From NCBI GenBank assembly GCA_013393545.1, contig JABXHG010000182.1, forward strand, positions 1 through 41,771: a stretch of 41,771 nucleotides of DNA, given 5' to 3'. The position numbers were made by a program, and so were the translations under genes. A model generated the notes under the pieces. The model ran no database searches and was not told where the DNA came from. It saw only the letters and a program-made list of their open reading frames with translations. The stretch is from Alteromonadaceae bacterium. Lineage in GTDB: Bacteria; Pseudomonadota; Gammaproteobacteria; Pseudomonadales; Oleiphilaceae. Shown piece after piece: positions 7,787 to 16,544 of the stretch (within the stretch, counting starts at the first letter, position 1; the number at the start of each line of letters is the position of its first letter).

Positions 7787-8842
7787 ATGGCCAACGCAAA
7801 AGCCTATGCAGCAACCAGCCCGACATCCGGCCTGGCACCCTACTCATTCGATCGTCGTGATTTGCGCCCGGACGACGTTGCCATCGATATTGATTATTGC
7901 GGTGTCTGCCATACCGATATCCATTTTGTCGAAAACGACTGGGGCATGTCTGAGTACCCGGTGGTGCCAGGCCACGAGATCATCGGCCGGGTAACCGCCG
8001 TGGGACCCGAGGTGGCTGGTTACAAAGTGGGCGACCTGGTGGGCGTTGGCTGCATGGTCGACAGCTGCCGTACCTGTTCGGCCTGCGAAAGCGGCCTGGA
8101 GCAATACTGCGCCGAGGGTATGACTGGCACCTATAACGGTGTGGATCGCCACGACGGCTCCGTTACCTTTGGCGGTTATTCCACGCAGGTTGTGGTCAGC
8201 GACCGCTTTGTCGTTCGTGTTCCTGAAAAGCTGGATCCGGCGGCTGCCGCCCCCATTCTGTGTGCGGGCATTACCACCTACTCGCCTCTGCGTCACTTCG
8301 GCGTTGGCAAAGGTCACAAGGTCGGCGTGATCGGCATGGGTGGCCTGGGCCACATGGGTGTGAAGTTCGCCAAGGCCCTGGGCGCGGAAGTCACCATCTT
8401 TACCCGCTCCGAAAACAAGGTCGGTGAGGCGAAAAAACAGGGCGCCGACCACGTGGTTATTTCCACGGATGACGAGCAGATGGAAGCGGTTGCGAACACG
8501 TTTGATTTCATGCTGGACACCGTACCAGTGCAGCACGACATCAATCCGTACCTGAACTGCCTGAAATTTGATGGCACCCACATTCTGGTGGGTCTGCTCG
8601 AGCCCATCGAACCGACCATCCAGGCCGCTCAGCTGGTTGGCAAACGCCGTGCACTGGCCGGCTCGCTGATCGGCGGTATGCCGGAAACCCAGGAGGTGCT
8701 GGATTTCTGCGCCGAGCACGACATCAGCTGTGATATTGAAATGCTCGATATCCGGAACATCAACGAAGCCTACGAGCGCATGAAAAAAGGCGATGTGAAG
8801 TACCGGTTTGTCATTGATACCAAAACCCTTCGGGAAAGCTGA
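7787..8842 (+). CDS. zinc-dependent NAD(P) alcohol/aldehyde dehydrogenase (YahK/AdhC type)
   Basis: The product has 351 residues, with ATG 7787 behind CGGAG. The catalytic zinc site is visible as Cys in CGVCHTDIHF (about residue 40) and His-Glu in PGHEIIG (about 65). The structural zinc site has Cys residues in DSCRTCSACESGLEQYC (about 92-108). The cofactor loop GMGGLGHMGVKFAKALG (about 183) and FTRSENK after it suggest NADP preference, as in E. coli YahK. It would reduce aldehydes to alcohols in the cytoplasm. It is divergent from acuR across 140 bases holding an AcuR operator, so a role with 3-carbon aldehydes from acrylate or 3-hydroxypropionate is possible but only inferred. Confidence 0.9.
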   Translation: MANAKAYAATSPTSGLAPYSFDRRDLRPDDVAIDIDYCGVCHTDIHFVENDWGMSEYPVVPGHEIIGRVTAVGPEVAGYKVGDLVGVGCMVDSCRTCSACESGLEQYCAEGMTGTYNGVDRHDGSVTFGGYSTQVVVSDRFVVRVPEKLDPAAAAPILCAGITTYSPLRHFGVGKGHKVGVIGMGGLGHMGVKFAKALGAEVTIFTRSENKVGEAKKQGADHVVISTDDEQMEAVANTFDFMLDTVPVQHDINPYLNCLKFDGTHILVGLLEPIEPTIQAAQLVGKRRALAGSLIGGMPETQEVLDFCAEHDISCDIEMLDIRNINEAYERMKKGDVKYRFVIDTKTLRES

Positions 8843-8855
8843 AACTGGCGGTGCC

Positions 8856-8886
8856 GTCTGGCCGGCATAGACTGTGCCGGCCAGAC
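8856..8886 (+). terminator. strong hairpin after the dehydrogenase
   Basis: GTCTGGCCGGCA (8856-8867) pairs perfectly with TGCCGGCCAGAC (8875-8886) across a 7-base loop, 13 bases after the stop codon. No T-run follows, so it may act as a factor-assisted terminator or a 3' end stabiliser. Confidence 0.6.
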
Positions 8887-8969
8887 TATGACAAACCGCT
8901 AATTACGCTGTCGCCCGGAAAGGGTTAGTATCGGGGTTTATTGTCCTTACCGAACACTGGAACGAACGC

Positions 8970-9941
8970 ATGACTTTTGCACGCATTGCCGGTACTGGCT
9001 CCTATCTGCCAGACAACATCGTCACCAATCTCGATCTCGAAAAGCGGGTGGATACGTCCGATCAATGGATTCGTGAGCGAACCGGCATTGAGCAGCGTCA
9101 CATTGCGGTTGAAGGTCAGAGCACCGTCGACCTTGCCGAGCAGGCAGCCCTGCGTGCCATGGAAGCGGCCGGGATCGAGGCCAATGATCTGGACCTGATT
9201 GTTTTCGCCACCACAACGCCGGACAAGGTCTTTCCCAGCAGCGCCTGTCTGCTGCAGGCCCGCCTGGGTGTGCAAAATGGCTGCCCGGCGTTCGATGTGC
9301 AAGCAGTCTGTTCCGGGTTCGTATATGCGCTGACCACCGCAGAGAAGTTCATCCGTTCCGGTTCCAGCAAAAAGGCTCTGGTGATCGGTGCGGAAGTGTT
9401 CTCACGCCTGCTGGACTGGGAAGACCGAGGCACCTGCGTTCTGTTCGGTGATGGTGCCGGTGCGGTTGTTCTGGAGGCCAGCGAGGAAACCGGCATTCTG
9501 TCCACACACATTCACGCCGATGGCCGCTATGAAAAGCTGCTGCACGTGCCCTGCGGTGTGGCCAACGATTTTGATGCGGTCAAAGCCGGCACCGCCTTCG
9601 TGGAAATGAAAGGCAACGAAGTGTTCAAGATGGCGGTTAACACGCTGGGGCGCATCGTGGACGAGACCCTGGATGCCAATAACATGCAAAAATCCGATAT
9701 AGACTGGCTGGTGCCACACCAGGCCAATCTGCGCATCATTGCGGCCACGGCTAAAAAACTGAACATGCCCATGGACCAGGTGGTGGTCACGGTGAATAAG
9801 CACGGCAACACGTCCGCCGCCTCCATCCCGCTGGCCCTGGATGAAGCCGTGCGCGATGGCCGCATTCAGCGCAACCAGACCGTACTGCTGGAAGCCTTCG
9901 GTGGCGGCTTTACCTGGGGCTCGGCCCTTTTACGTTACTGA
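8970..9941 (+). CDS. fabH: beta-ketoacyl-ACP synthase III
   Basis: The product has 323 residues, close to the usual 317. The catalytic triad is complete: Cys114 ([11 protein letters not shown]), His250 (LVPHQANLR) and Asn280 ([11 protein letters not shown]). It condenses acetyl-CoA with malonyl-ACP to start fatty acid synthesis in the cytoplasm. The gene is not in a fab/plsX cluster here; it stands between a dehydrogenase with its own hairpin and the sulfate operon, so it may be a second or relocated copy. The stop is followed by an AT-rich intergenic region. Confidence 0.93.
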   Translation: MTFARIAGTGSYLPDNIVTNLDLEKRVDTSDQWIRERTGIEQRHIAVEGQSTVDLAEQAALRAMEAAGIEANDLDLIVFATTTPDKVFPSSACLLQARLGVQNGCPAFDVQAVCSGFVYALTTAEKFIRSGSSKKALVIGAEVFSRLLDWEDRGTCVLFGDGAGAVVLEASEETGILSTHIHADGRYEKLLHVPCGVANDFDAVKAGTAFVEMKGNEVFKMAVNTLGRIVDETLDANNMQKSDIDWLVPHQANLRIIAATAKKLNMPMDQVVVTVNKHGNTSAASIPLALDEAVRDGRIQRNQTVLLEAFGGGFTWGSALLRY

Positions 9942-9969
9942 TTGCTCCATCGGAACCTCAGGCTTCATA

Positions 9970-10031
9970 TTCCATAAGGTTACCGTAATATTTATTTTTA
10001 ATATTTTTGGTTCTTAAAAACCTCTGATACA
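9970..10031 (+). promoter_or_regulatory. AT-rich promoter region of the sulfate operon
   Basis: The stretch from about 9970 is strikingly A/T rich (ATATTTATTTTTAATATTTT) and ends in a partial dyad GGTTCTTAAAAACC (10009-10022) and a minus-10-like TGATACAT. In related bacteria, sulfate uptake genes are activated by CysB, which binds long AT-rich sites. That link is inference; no exact consensus was matched. Confidence 0.35.
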
Positions 10032-10070
10032 TTGCTCCTCAGATCACCAACAACGAATTCTGAGGAGCAA
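10032..10070 (+). promoter_or_regulatory. hairpin that buries the sbp ribosome-binding site
   Basis: TTGCTCCTCAGA (10032-10043) and TCTGAGGAGCAA (10059-10070) are perfect reverse complements, 12 bp, with a 15-base loop. The right arm contains the Shine-Dalgarno GAGGAG (10062-10067), five bases before the sbp ATG at 10073. If the leader is transcribed, the site for ribosome entry would be fully paired. This suggests translational control or an RNA/protein-opened switch. Confidence 0.7.
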
Positions 10071-10072
10071 CC

Positions 10073-11077
10073 ATGAAACACCTGCTGACCGGCATTGCCC
10101 TGGGCACTGCCCTGCTCTCCGCCCAACCCGCATTCTCGGCAGACCGCGAGCTGCTCAACACATCCTACGATATTGCCCGTGAACTGTTCGCTGCCTATAA
10201 CGAGGAGTTCAAGGAACACTGGCAGGAAAAGACGGGTGAAACTGTTGAAATCAAACAGTCCCACGCCGGCTCTTCCAAACAGGCGCAGGCCATCATTCAG
10301 GGCCTGAAAGCCGATGTCGCCACCTTCAACCAGGTCACCGACATCAATATCCTGCACGAACGGGGCAACCTGATTCCGGAGAACTGGGCCGAGCGCCTGC
10401 CCAACAACAGCTCGCCCTACTATTCCACCATGGCTTTCCTGGTGCGCGACGGTAACCCGAAAAACATCGAGAACTGGGACGACCTGGTGCGCGAAGACGT
10501 GGATATCGTCATGCCTAACCCGAAAACCTCAGGCAATGCCCGCTACACCTACCTGGCAGCACTCGGTTACGCCCAGGAAGCCTATGGCGACGACCAGGAG
10601 AAAATCGACCAGTTCATGTCCGACCTGCTCGGTCGCGTTAAAGTCTTCGACTCCGGCGGCCGTGGCGCCACCACCACCTTCGTTGAGCGTGGCATTGGCG
10701 ACGTACTGCTGACCTTTGAATCCGAAGTGCTGAACATCGCCGACCGGTTCGACAACGACGAGTATGTGCCGGTTACTCCGGACGTAAGCTTTCTGGCCGA
10801 ATTCCCGGTGACCTGGATCGATGATTACGTGGAACAAAACGGCACTCAGGCCCTGGCCAAAGAGTACCTGCAGCACCTGTACTCAGAAGACGCCCAGCGT
10901 CTGCTGGCGGGCTTTAACTACCGGGTTCACAACGACACCGTGAAGCAGGAAAACGCGGACCGTTTCCCGGAACTGCAGCTTAAATCCATTGATGAGATTG
11001 CCGGTGGCTGGGAAAACGCCATGGACACCCACTTCACCAGTGGCGGGAAGCTCGACCAACTGCAGCGTCGGCGGTAA
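10073..11077 (+). CDS. sbp: periplasmic sulfate-binding protein
   Basis: The product has 334 residues, the normal length of Sbp/CysP. The signal peptide is MKHLLTGIALGTALLSAQPAFSA with cleavage after FSA. The mature start ELLNTSYDIARELF and the later segments QSHAGSSKQAQAI, PNPKTSGNARYTYLAA and FDSGGRGATTTF are the anion-coordinating stretches of this family. It captures sulfate or thiosulfate in the periplasm and hands it to CysTWA. It is the first gene of a four-gene operon, 9 bases before cysT. Its start is covered by a hairpin (10032-10070). Sbp and CysP cannot be separated by eye. Confidence 0.94.
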   Translation: MKHLLTGIALGTALLSAQPAFSADRELLNTSYDIARELFAAYNEEFKEHWQEKTGETVEIKQSHAGSSKQAQAIIQGLKADVATFNQVTDINILHERGNLIPENWAERLPNNSSPYYSTMAFLVRDGNPKNIENWDDLVREDVDIVMPNPKTSGNARYTYLAALGYAQEAYGDDQEKIDQFMSDLLGRVKVFDSGGRGATTTFVERGIGDVLLTFESEVLNIADRFDNDEYVPVTPDVSFLAEFPVTWIDDYVEQNGTQALAKEYLQHLYSEDAQRLLAGFNYRVHNDTVKQENADRFPELQLKSIDEIAGGWENAMDTHFTSGGKLDQLQRRR

Positions 11078-11086
11078 GAGGCGCTC

Positions 11087-11962
11087 ATGTCCACGCCCAC
11101 TCAGGTCGCAAACGCCGCCCCCGCGCGGCGCTTTGCCGGTCGCAGCAAACGGGTGTTGCCCGGGTTCGGTCTGAGCCTGGGCATTTCCCTGTTTTTCGTC
11201 AGCCTCGTCCTGCTGTTGCCGTTGTCCGGTCTTGTCATGGAAACCGCAGGCATGACCTGGGATCAGTTCTGGTTTACCGTTACCGATCCCCGGGTGGTGG
11301 AGTCCTATAAAGTCACTGCCTGGACCGCCCTTGCCGCGTCCCTGTTCAATGGTTTGTTCGGGCTGCTACTGGCCTGGGTACTGGTGCGCTACGAGTTTCC
11401 CGGCAAACGCCTGATTGATGCCGTGGTTGACCTGCCGTTCGCCCTGCCGACGGCGGTTGCCGGCATCACCCTGGCCACCCTGTTCGCGCAAAACGGCTGG
11501 TACGGGCAGATCCTCGAAAAAATCGGCGTAGAAGTCGCGTTTACCCCCATTGGCATTGTCGTTGCCATGGCATTCACCAGTATTCCCTTTGTAGTGCGCA
11601 CGGTTCAGCCGGTTCTGGAAGAGCTGTCACCGGCCGATGAAGAAGCTGCCGTCAGCCTTGGCGCGTCGGATGGCCGGGTATTCCGCAAGGTCATCTTTCC
11701 CTCGCTGTGGCCGGCGCTGGTGACTGGCATTGCGCTGTCTTTCACTCGCAGCCTGGGTGAGTTCGGCGCCATTATCTTCATTGCCGGCAACACGCCCTAC
11801 GTGAGCGAAGTGACCAGTCTAATGATCTTTGTCCGACTGCAGGAATACGATTACGCAGCCGCCAGTGCCATTGCCTCGTTGATGTTGCTGGTGTCCCTGG
11901 TGCTGCTGTTTACCATCAATCTCTGGCAGGGCAGGTATCTGCGCCGCCTGGAGGGCCGCTAA
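11087..11962 (+). CDS. cysT: sulfate ABC transporter permease CysT (CysU)
   Basis: The product has 291 residues, with about six membrane helices after a cytoplasmic N-terminal tail of some 25 residues. The EAA coupling loop is visible as EAAVSLGASDGRVFRKVIFP (about residues 185-205), followed by FTRSLGEFGAIIFIAGN, characteristic of sulfate/molybdate permeases. It pairs with CysW to form the membrane channel. The start at 11087 has GAGGCGC upstream. Its stop abuts the cysW start without a gap, so the two are translated together. Confidence 0.94.
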   Translation: MSTPTQVANAAPARRFAGRSKRVLPGFGLSLGISLFFVSLVLLLPLSGLVMETAGMTWDQFWFTVTDPRVVESYKVTAWTALAASLFNGLFGLLLAWVLVRYEFPGKRLIDAVVDLPFALPTAVAGITLATLFAQNGWYGQILEKIGVEVAFTPIGIVVAMAFTSIPFVVRTVQPVLEELSPADEEAAVSLGASDGRVFRKVIFPSLWPALVTGIALSFTRSLGEFGAIIFIAGNTPYVSEVTSLMIFVRLQEYDYAAASAIASLMLLVSLVLLFTINLWQGRYLRRLEGR

Positions 11963-12820
11963 ATGGCAGCGAAACATCATCGCGTAGGCGACCAGCCCTG
12001 GGTTCGTCATTCACTGGTGGGGCTGGCACTGGCCATTACCGTGGTCATGCTGGTGATTCCGCTGGTGGTGATTTTCTACCAGGCTCTGAGTGCGGGCTGG
12101 AGCACGTTTTCCACCAATGTGATGGATGAATACACCCTGCATGCCATCGGCCTGACTCTATTTGTTGCCCTGCTGACGGTACCACTGAACCTGGTGTTTG
12201 GTACTGCCCTGGCCTGGTCGGTGACCCGCTTTCGTTTCCCGGGCCGCAAGCTACTGACCACACTGATCGATATTCCGTTTGCGGTGTCGCCGGTAGTAGC
12301 CGGCCTTTTGTATTTGTTGCTGTACGGTCGCAACGGTTGGGTAGGCAGCTGGCTGGGTGAATATGACATCCAGCTGATGTTCTCCTGGCCCGGCATCGTC
12401 ATGGTTACGGTGTTCGTCACCTCGCCATTTGTGGCACGGGAGCTGATCCCCCTGATGCAGCAACAGGGCAGCGAAGAGGAAGAAGCTGGTGTGGTGCTCG
12501 GAGCCTCCGGCTGGCGGGTGTTTCGCAAGATCACTCTGCCCAACATCAAATGGGCGCTGATTTACGGGGTCATCCTGACCAACGCCCGGGCGGTGGGCGA
12601 GTTTGGTGCCGTCTCGGTGGTTTCAGGCAATATTCGCGGACAAACCAATACCTTGCCATTGCATGTTGAACTGCTTTATCAGGATTACAACATCGTTGGA
12701 GCCTTCGCCAGTGCGTCGTTACTGGCGGGCATTGCCATTCTTACGTTGATTGCCAAAGCCTTTGTGGAATGGCGGCAGTCACGACCGGAACACCCGGCAC
12801 CGGAAAAGGGAGGTGTCTGA
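11963..12820 (+). CDS. cysW: sulfate ABC transporter permease CysW
   Basis: The product has 285 residues and six predicted membrane helices. The EAA loop is [18 protein letters not shown] (about residues 174-192), followed by [19 protein letters not shown], the CysW form of the conserved sulfate-permease loop. It starts at ATG 11963, directly after the cysT stop, behind GGAGGGC. It forms the heterodimeric inner-membrane channel with CysT. The C-terminal tail is proline-rich and short. Confidence 0.94.
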   Translation: MAAKHHRVGDQPWVRHSLVGLALAITVVMLVIPLVVIFYQALSAGWSTFSTNVMDEYTLHAIGLTLFVALLTVPLNLVFGTALAWSVTRFRFPGRKLLTTLIDIPFAVSPVVAGLLYLLLYGRNGWVGSWLGEYDIQLMFSWPGIVMVTVFVTSPFVARELIPLMQQQGSEEEEAGVVLGASGWRVFRKITLPNIKWALIYGVILTNARAVGEFGAVSVVSGNIRGQTNTLPLHVELLYQDYNIVGAFASASLLAGIAILTLIAKAFVEWRQSRPEHPAPEKGGV

Positions 12821-12822
12821 TC

Positions 12823-13941
12823 ATGAGCATTACCGTTGAGAACATCAGCAAGAATTTCGGGGGCTTCCAGGCGCTGGATGATGTCAATCTGACCTTCCCC
12901 GAAGGCCAGCTCACGGCGCTGCTGGGCCCGTCCGGTTCGGGCAAGACCACCCTGCTACGGATTATCGCCGGGCTGGAATCCTCCGACGCCGGCCGGATTC
13001 TGTTTGGTGATGACGACGTTAGTAGCCAGCATGTGCGTGACCGTAATGTGGGCTTTGTCTTCCAGCATTACGCCTTGTTCAAGCACATGACCGTGGCTGA
13101 GAACATTGCCTTTGGGCTGGAGTCTCTGCCCCGACGGCAGCGCCCCCCGAAGCCGGAGATTCGCGCCCGTGTGGCAAAGCTGCTGGAGATGATTCAGCTG
13201 CCGGATCTAGCCAACCGTTATCCCACCCAGCTTTCCGGTGGTCAGAAACAGCGGGTAGCACTGGCAAGGGCGCTGGCCACCAAGCCGCGCATTCTGCTGT
13301 TGGACGAACCCTTTGGCGCCCTGGATGCCAAGGTGCGCAAGGATTTGCGCCGCTGGCTGAGGGCGCTGCACGACGAGTTCCATTTCACCAGTATTTTCGT
13401 GACCCACGACCAGGAAGAAGCCCTGGAATTGTCGGATCAGGTGGTGGTCATGAGCCAGGGCCAGGTGGAGCAGGTGAACGAGCCGGCGGCCCTGTACGCC
13501 CGGCCGGAAAGCCGGTTTGTCTTCGATTTTCTCGGCCACGTCAACGTGTTGGAAGGCAGCCTGAAAAACCAGAAGCTGACCCAGGGCGATGCCTGGGTGT
13601 CACTGCCCAGCGTTCAGGGCGACCGGAACGCCCAGTTGTATATGCGCCCCCACGAGGTACAGCTGGCGCGCAGCCCATCGGCACACGCCCGCCTGCCTCT
13701 GCGCATTGATTCGGTGAGCCTGATTGGCTCCGAGGTTCGCATTGAACTGCAGCCGGAAGGCTGGCACAGCAACGAGCTATGGGAGGTGGGCATGAGCCAC
13801 AATGAGTTCGCACGCCACGCCCCGGCCCGGGGGGATCTGTGGTACGCAGTGCCCGACATCGGTCATTTGTTCACCGATGCCGGGAGCCAGCCGCGCACCG
13901 TGGACTGGCATTACCCTGCTACCGCCACCGCCCACCCCTGA
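12823..13941 (+). CDS. cysA: sulfate/thiosulfate ABC transporter ATPase CysA
   Basis: The product has 372 residues from ATG 12823; a longer frame from 12769 would overlap cysW and is rejected. The start has GGGAGGTG upstream. ATPase motifs are complete: Walker [10 protein letters not shown] (about residue 37), Q-loop [11 protein letters not shown], signature [15 protein letters not shown], Walker [17 protein letters not shown] and the switch His in [11 protein letters not shown]-terminal TOBE-like regulatory domain (about 240-350) follows. It drives sulfate import through CysT/CysW. The cysA gene is the last of the operon, two bases after cysW. Confidence 0.94.
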   Translation: MSITVENISKNFGGFQALDDVNLTFPEGQLTALLGPSGSGKTTLLRIIAGLESSDAGRILFGDDDVSSQHVRDRNVGFVFQHYALFKHMTVAENIAFGLESLPRRQRPPKPEIRARVAKLLEMIQLPDLANRYPTQLSGGQKQRVALARALATKPRILLLDEPFGALDAKVRKDLRRWLRALHDEFHFTSIFVTHDQEEALELSDQVVVMSQGQVEQVNEPAALYARPESRFVFDFLGHVNVLEGSLKNQKLTQGDAWVSLPSVQGDRNAQLYMRPHEVQLARSPSAHARLPLRIDSVSLIGSEVRIELQPEGWHSNELWEVGMSHNEFARHAPARGDLWYAVPDIGHLFTDAGSQPRTVDWHYPATATAHP

Positions 13942-13975
13942 ACCGCTCAACTCATTTTCCCGAGAATCGGCAAGG

Positions 13976-14005
13976 CCAGAGCTGCTGCGTCCACCGCGGC
14001 TCTGG
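13976..14005 (+). terminator. hairpin after cysA
   Basis: CCAGAGC (13976-13982) and GCTCTGG (13999-14005) pair exactly around a 16-base loop that can extend the stem partly. It lies 35 bases past the cysA stop. No T-run follows, so the terminator role is moderate in strength. Confidence 0.4.
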
Positions 14006-14062
14006 TGTTCTGGCCAGCCAGAGCGACGGGTTGCGCTTTCACGACAAACATAGGATGATTGG

Positions 14063-14070
14063 GTGATCAC
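14063..14070. promoter_or_regulatory. possible GntR operator
   Basis: GTGATCAC is an 8-base palindrome 18 bases before the gntR start, inside TTGGGTGATCACAA. GntR/FadR regulators often bind short dyads before their own gene. The motif is too short to be sure. Confidence 0.25.
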
Positions 14071-14088
14071 AACAAAGGATGAAAGGAT

Positions 14089-14772
14089 ATGCTCTCACCC
14101 ATTCGAAAAGGCTCGTTGGTGGACACCGCCATCGAGAGCCTGCGCCTGAATATTGAAAACGGGGAATGGCCGGTGGGTAGCCGCCTGCCAGTGGAAGCGG
14201 ACTTGTCGGAGGCTCTGGGCATCAGCCGCAACACCATTCGCGAAGCTGTGCGCGTGCTGGCGCATGTGGGCATGCTGGAAACCCGACAGGGTGACGGCAC
14301 TTACGTGCGGGCCAACCGGGATGCGGGAGAAACCCTGCGCCGGATTGCCCGTAGCCGGCTGGCGGAACAGATTGAAGTTCGAATTATGCTGGAAACCGAG
14401 GCGGCACGGCTGGCTGCCGATCGGCGCACTGACGCTGATCTGAAAGCCATGACCACTGCCCTGGATGCACGAGCCGGTGCCGGCGACAATATTACCGAAC
14501 GCATCTGGCACGACGAGCGGTTTCATCATGCACTGGTAAAGGCGTCCCACAACACGGCACTGATTGAACTCTACGATTACTTCGCCAACGCCGTCAGCCA
14601 GACCATCGAGCAGACAGAAACCGACGCCGGGCTACCCGAACCAAGCCAGGAAGATCACGAACTGTTATTGGCGGCCGTGCGTCGCAAAGACGCCGATAAA
14701 GCCGAGGCTCTGTCCCGCGCCCTGCTCTCCCCCAGCTTGAATGCGCTGCAAAAGGGAGCCGGTACGCCATGA
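14089..14772 (+). CDS. GntR-family regulator, FadR/FCD subfamily
   Basis: The product has 227 residues, starting at ATG 14089 behind AAGGAT. The N-terminal winged helix-turn-helix (about residues 10-75) shows GSRLPVEADLSEALGISRNTIREAVRVL and GMLETRQGDGTYV, the classic GntR pattern. The C-terminal all-helical FCD domain (about 95-220) has the metal/ligand-type residues in RIWHDERFHHALVKASHN and the later DHELLLAAVRRKDADKA. FCD regulators sense small carboxylates or sugar acids. The gene overlaps the following transporter by four bases (ATGA), so it probably controls that transporter. Confidence 0.9.
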   Translation: MLSPIRKGSLVDTAIESLRLNIENGEWPVGSRLPVEADLSEALGISRNTIREAVRVLAHVGMLETRQGDGTYVRANRDAGETLRRIARSRLAEQIEVRIMLETEAARLAADRRTDADLKAMTTALDARAGAGDNITERIWHDERFHHALVKASHNTALIELYDYFANAVSQTIEQTETDAGLPEPSQEDHELLLAAVRRKDADKAEALSRALLSPSLNALQKGAGTP

Positions 14773-15779
14773 AACTCCGCGTTGACACCTTCACCCTGTT
14801 ACTGCTCGGCGCCATTGTGCTGGCGTCTTTTCTGCCGGTTACCGGCCAGGCGGCACAAACCCTCGGCACCATCGGTACTCTGGCTGTAGCACTGCTGTTC
14901 TTTTTCCACGGCGCGGCACTGTCACGGCAACAGATTGTGGCGGGCGCAACCCACTGGCGCCTGCACATTCTGATTACCTCGCTGACTTTTGTGTTCTTTC
15001 CGCTGGTGGCACTGCCCATCAATGGCTTGAGCAATATTGTGCCTGAATGGATGCCGAAGGATCTGGGGCTGGGGTTTCTGTATCTGGGGGTGCTGCCGTC
15101 GGCGGTGTCGTCGTCGATTGCTTACACCGCCCTGGCGAAAGGCAATGTGCCGGCCGCCATTTGCAGCGCGGCAGCGTCCAATGTATTCGGCATGATGCTC
15201 ACGCCGTTTTTGCTGTTGTTATTGGTTTCCACCTCCGGCGCCGGCGATTTTTCCGTAGCCGAGGCGCTCAAGGATATTGTTCTTCAGTTGTTGTTGCCGT
15301 TTGCCGTGGGCCATGCCCTTCGTCCCTGGCTTGGCGGCATTCTGTCTCGCAACGAAGCGTTTATGGCGCGCTATGACAAAACCGTGATCTGGATTATTGT
15401 TTATTCTGCGTTTTCCCACTCGGTGGTCAGTGGTTTGTGGCAAAAATTGCCCCTTCAGGCCATCGTGCTGACTATCGTGCTGTGTTTTGCCCTGCTGGCC
15501 TTCTTTATGTTTGTCGCGCGGTTAATGGTGAGAAAGCTGGGTTTCAGCCTGGAAGACGAAGCCGCCGTGGTCTTCTGCGGCTCCAAGAAAAGCCTGGCAT
15601 CCGGGCTGCCCATGGCCAAGGTGCTGTTTTCAGGCCACCCCGGCTTTGGCATGATCGTTCTGCCGATCATGTGCTACAACCAGATCCAGGTCATTGTCGG
15701 CGCCATTCTGGCAGAACGTTACCGGGTTAAAATCGAGCAAGCCTCAGCCGCCACCCATGCCACCGAAAATAGCCGCTAA
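14769..15779 (+). CDS. SBF-like transporter, bile acid:Na+ symporter superfamily (YfeH type)
   Basis: The product has 336 residues and nine to ten hydrophobic segments. Signatures of the SBF-like family are FFFHGAALSRQQI (about 45), the crossover motif LGVLPSAVSSSIAYTALAKGN (about 115-135), and the second crossover CGSKKSLASGLPMAKVLF (about 275). The closest remembered relatives are YfeH proteins, of unknown substrate, probably an organic acid coupled to sodium. The start overlaps the gntR stop in ATGA. The end overlaps a convergent gene by 36 bases. Confidence 0.88.
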   Translation: MKLRVDTFTLLLLGAIVLASFLPVTGQAAQTLGTIGTLAVALLFFFHGAALSRQQIVAGATHWRLHILITSLTFVFFPLVALPINGLSNIVPEWMPKDLGLGFLYLGVLPSAVSSSIAYTALAKGNVPAAICSAAASNVFGMMLTPFLLLLLVSTSGAGDFSVAEALKDIVLQLLLPFAVGHALRPWLGGILSRNEAFMARYDKTVIWIIVYSAFSHSVVSGLWQKLPLQAIVLTIVLCFALLAFFMFVARLMVRKLGFSLEDEAAVVFCGSKKSLASGLPMAKVLFSGHPGFGMIVLPIMCYNQIQVIVGAILAERYRVKIEQASAATHATENSR

Positions 15780-16424
15780 CACTACCAGCCCGACAATCCA
15801 GCCAATCACCGCCGGCCAGAAGTTGACCATTTGCGGTGGTTGGTCGGTTTCTTCATCAAAATCCGCGGCCGGTTCGCCATCAGGCTCCGGATTGAGCCGT
15901 GGATCGGGAGCCTGATTCGCTTCGCTAACGCTGAACCAGTCAAACCAGTCGCCCAGAAATTTCGCCACGGGCTGGGGAAAGCTGCCGTTTTCCGCCATCG
16001 GGCGCAACTGGGGCTCGAGCTGGCGGGCAATTTCCCGCCGCAGGGGCAACTGGTCGGCCGGAGGCTCACACAGAATCGCCTTCCAGATACCCTCGTCCTT
16101 CTGGCGGTTGTCATCATTCAGCAACGCTTTTACCTGAATAATCACTTCCCGGACAATCTGGCCGTCCTCGGCGCTCAATGGCTCGTCTTTCTCGGACGAG
16201 CGCGGTGATTGCTCTGTTTCCCCGGCGGACGGTTTTTCCCCAGCTTCGGCCGGCTCGCTGGTCGCGGTTACCTGCGCGGGCGCCTCGCCGGTTGCCTCAA
16301 GAAAAGCCTGTTCGAGCGCCTTCGCCTCCTGCTCCGAGGCGAACTTCATCTGGCCCTCGTAAGCCTGGCGAATGCGATCCCTGTCCCTGGTGGGTCCGAT
16401 GCCCAGAATGTCCCAACAGCTCAT
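15744..16424 (-). CDS. tail-anchored protein with a partial J-domain
   Basis: The product is 226 residues from ATG 16424 (MSCWDILGIGPTRDRDRIRQ); a longer frame from 16478 lacks support. Residues about 1-50 resemble helices I and II of a DnaJ domain (WDILGI-PT-D-IRQAYE), but the HPD tripeptide that stimulates Hsp70 is absent. The middle (about 55-110) is acidic and low complexity (EPAEAGEKPSAGETEQSPRS). A single hydrophobic segment, VNFWPAVIGWIVGLVVLAAI, lies at the very C-terminus and ends in a Gly tail, so the protein is probably tail-anchored in the inner membrane. Function unknown. It overlaps the convergent transporter gene by 36 bases. Confidence 0.65.
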   Translation of the reverse strand: MSCWDILGIGPTRDRDRIRQAYEGQMKFASEQEAKALEQAFLEATGEAPAQVTATSEPAEAGEKPSAGETEQSPRSSEKDEPLSAEDGQIVREVIIQVKALLNDDNRQKDEGIWKAILCEPPADQLPLRREIARQLEPQLRPMAENGSFPQPVAKFLGDWFDWFSVSEANQAPDPRLNPEPDGEPAADFDEETDQPPQMVNFWPAVIGWIVGLVVLAAIFGGMGGG

Positions 16425-16544
16425 ATAAACGCCAACTCCGGCTAAAATAGATGTGTTTGTTAACGACAAAGCGTGCAAGCTGCTCTATCCTAAGATGCAG
16501 ATCGAATAGAAGCATTCACGCTGTCCGATTATAGACCGACTCCC

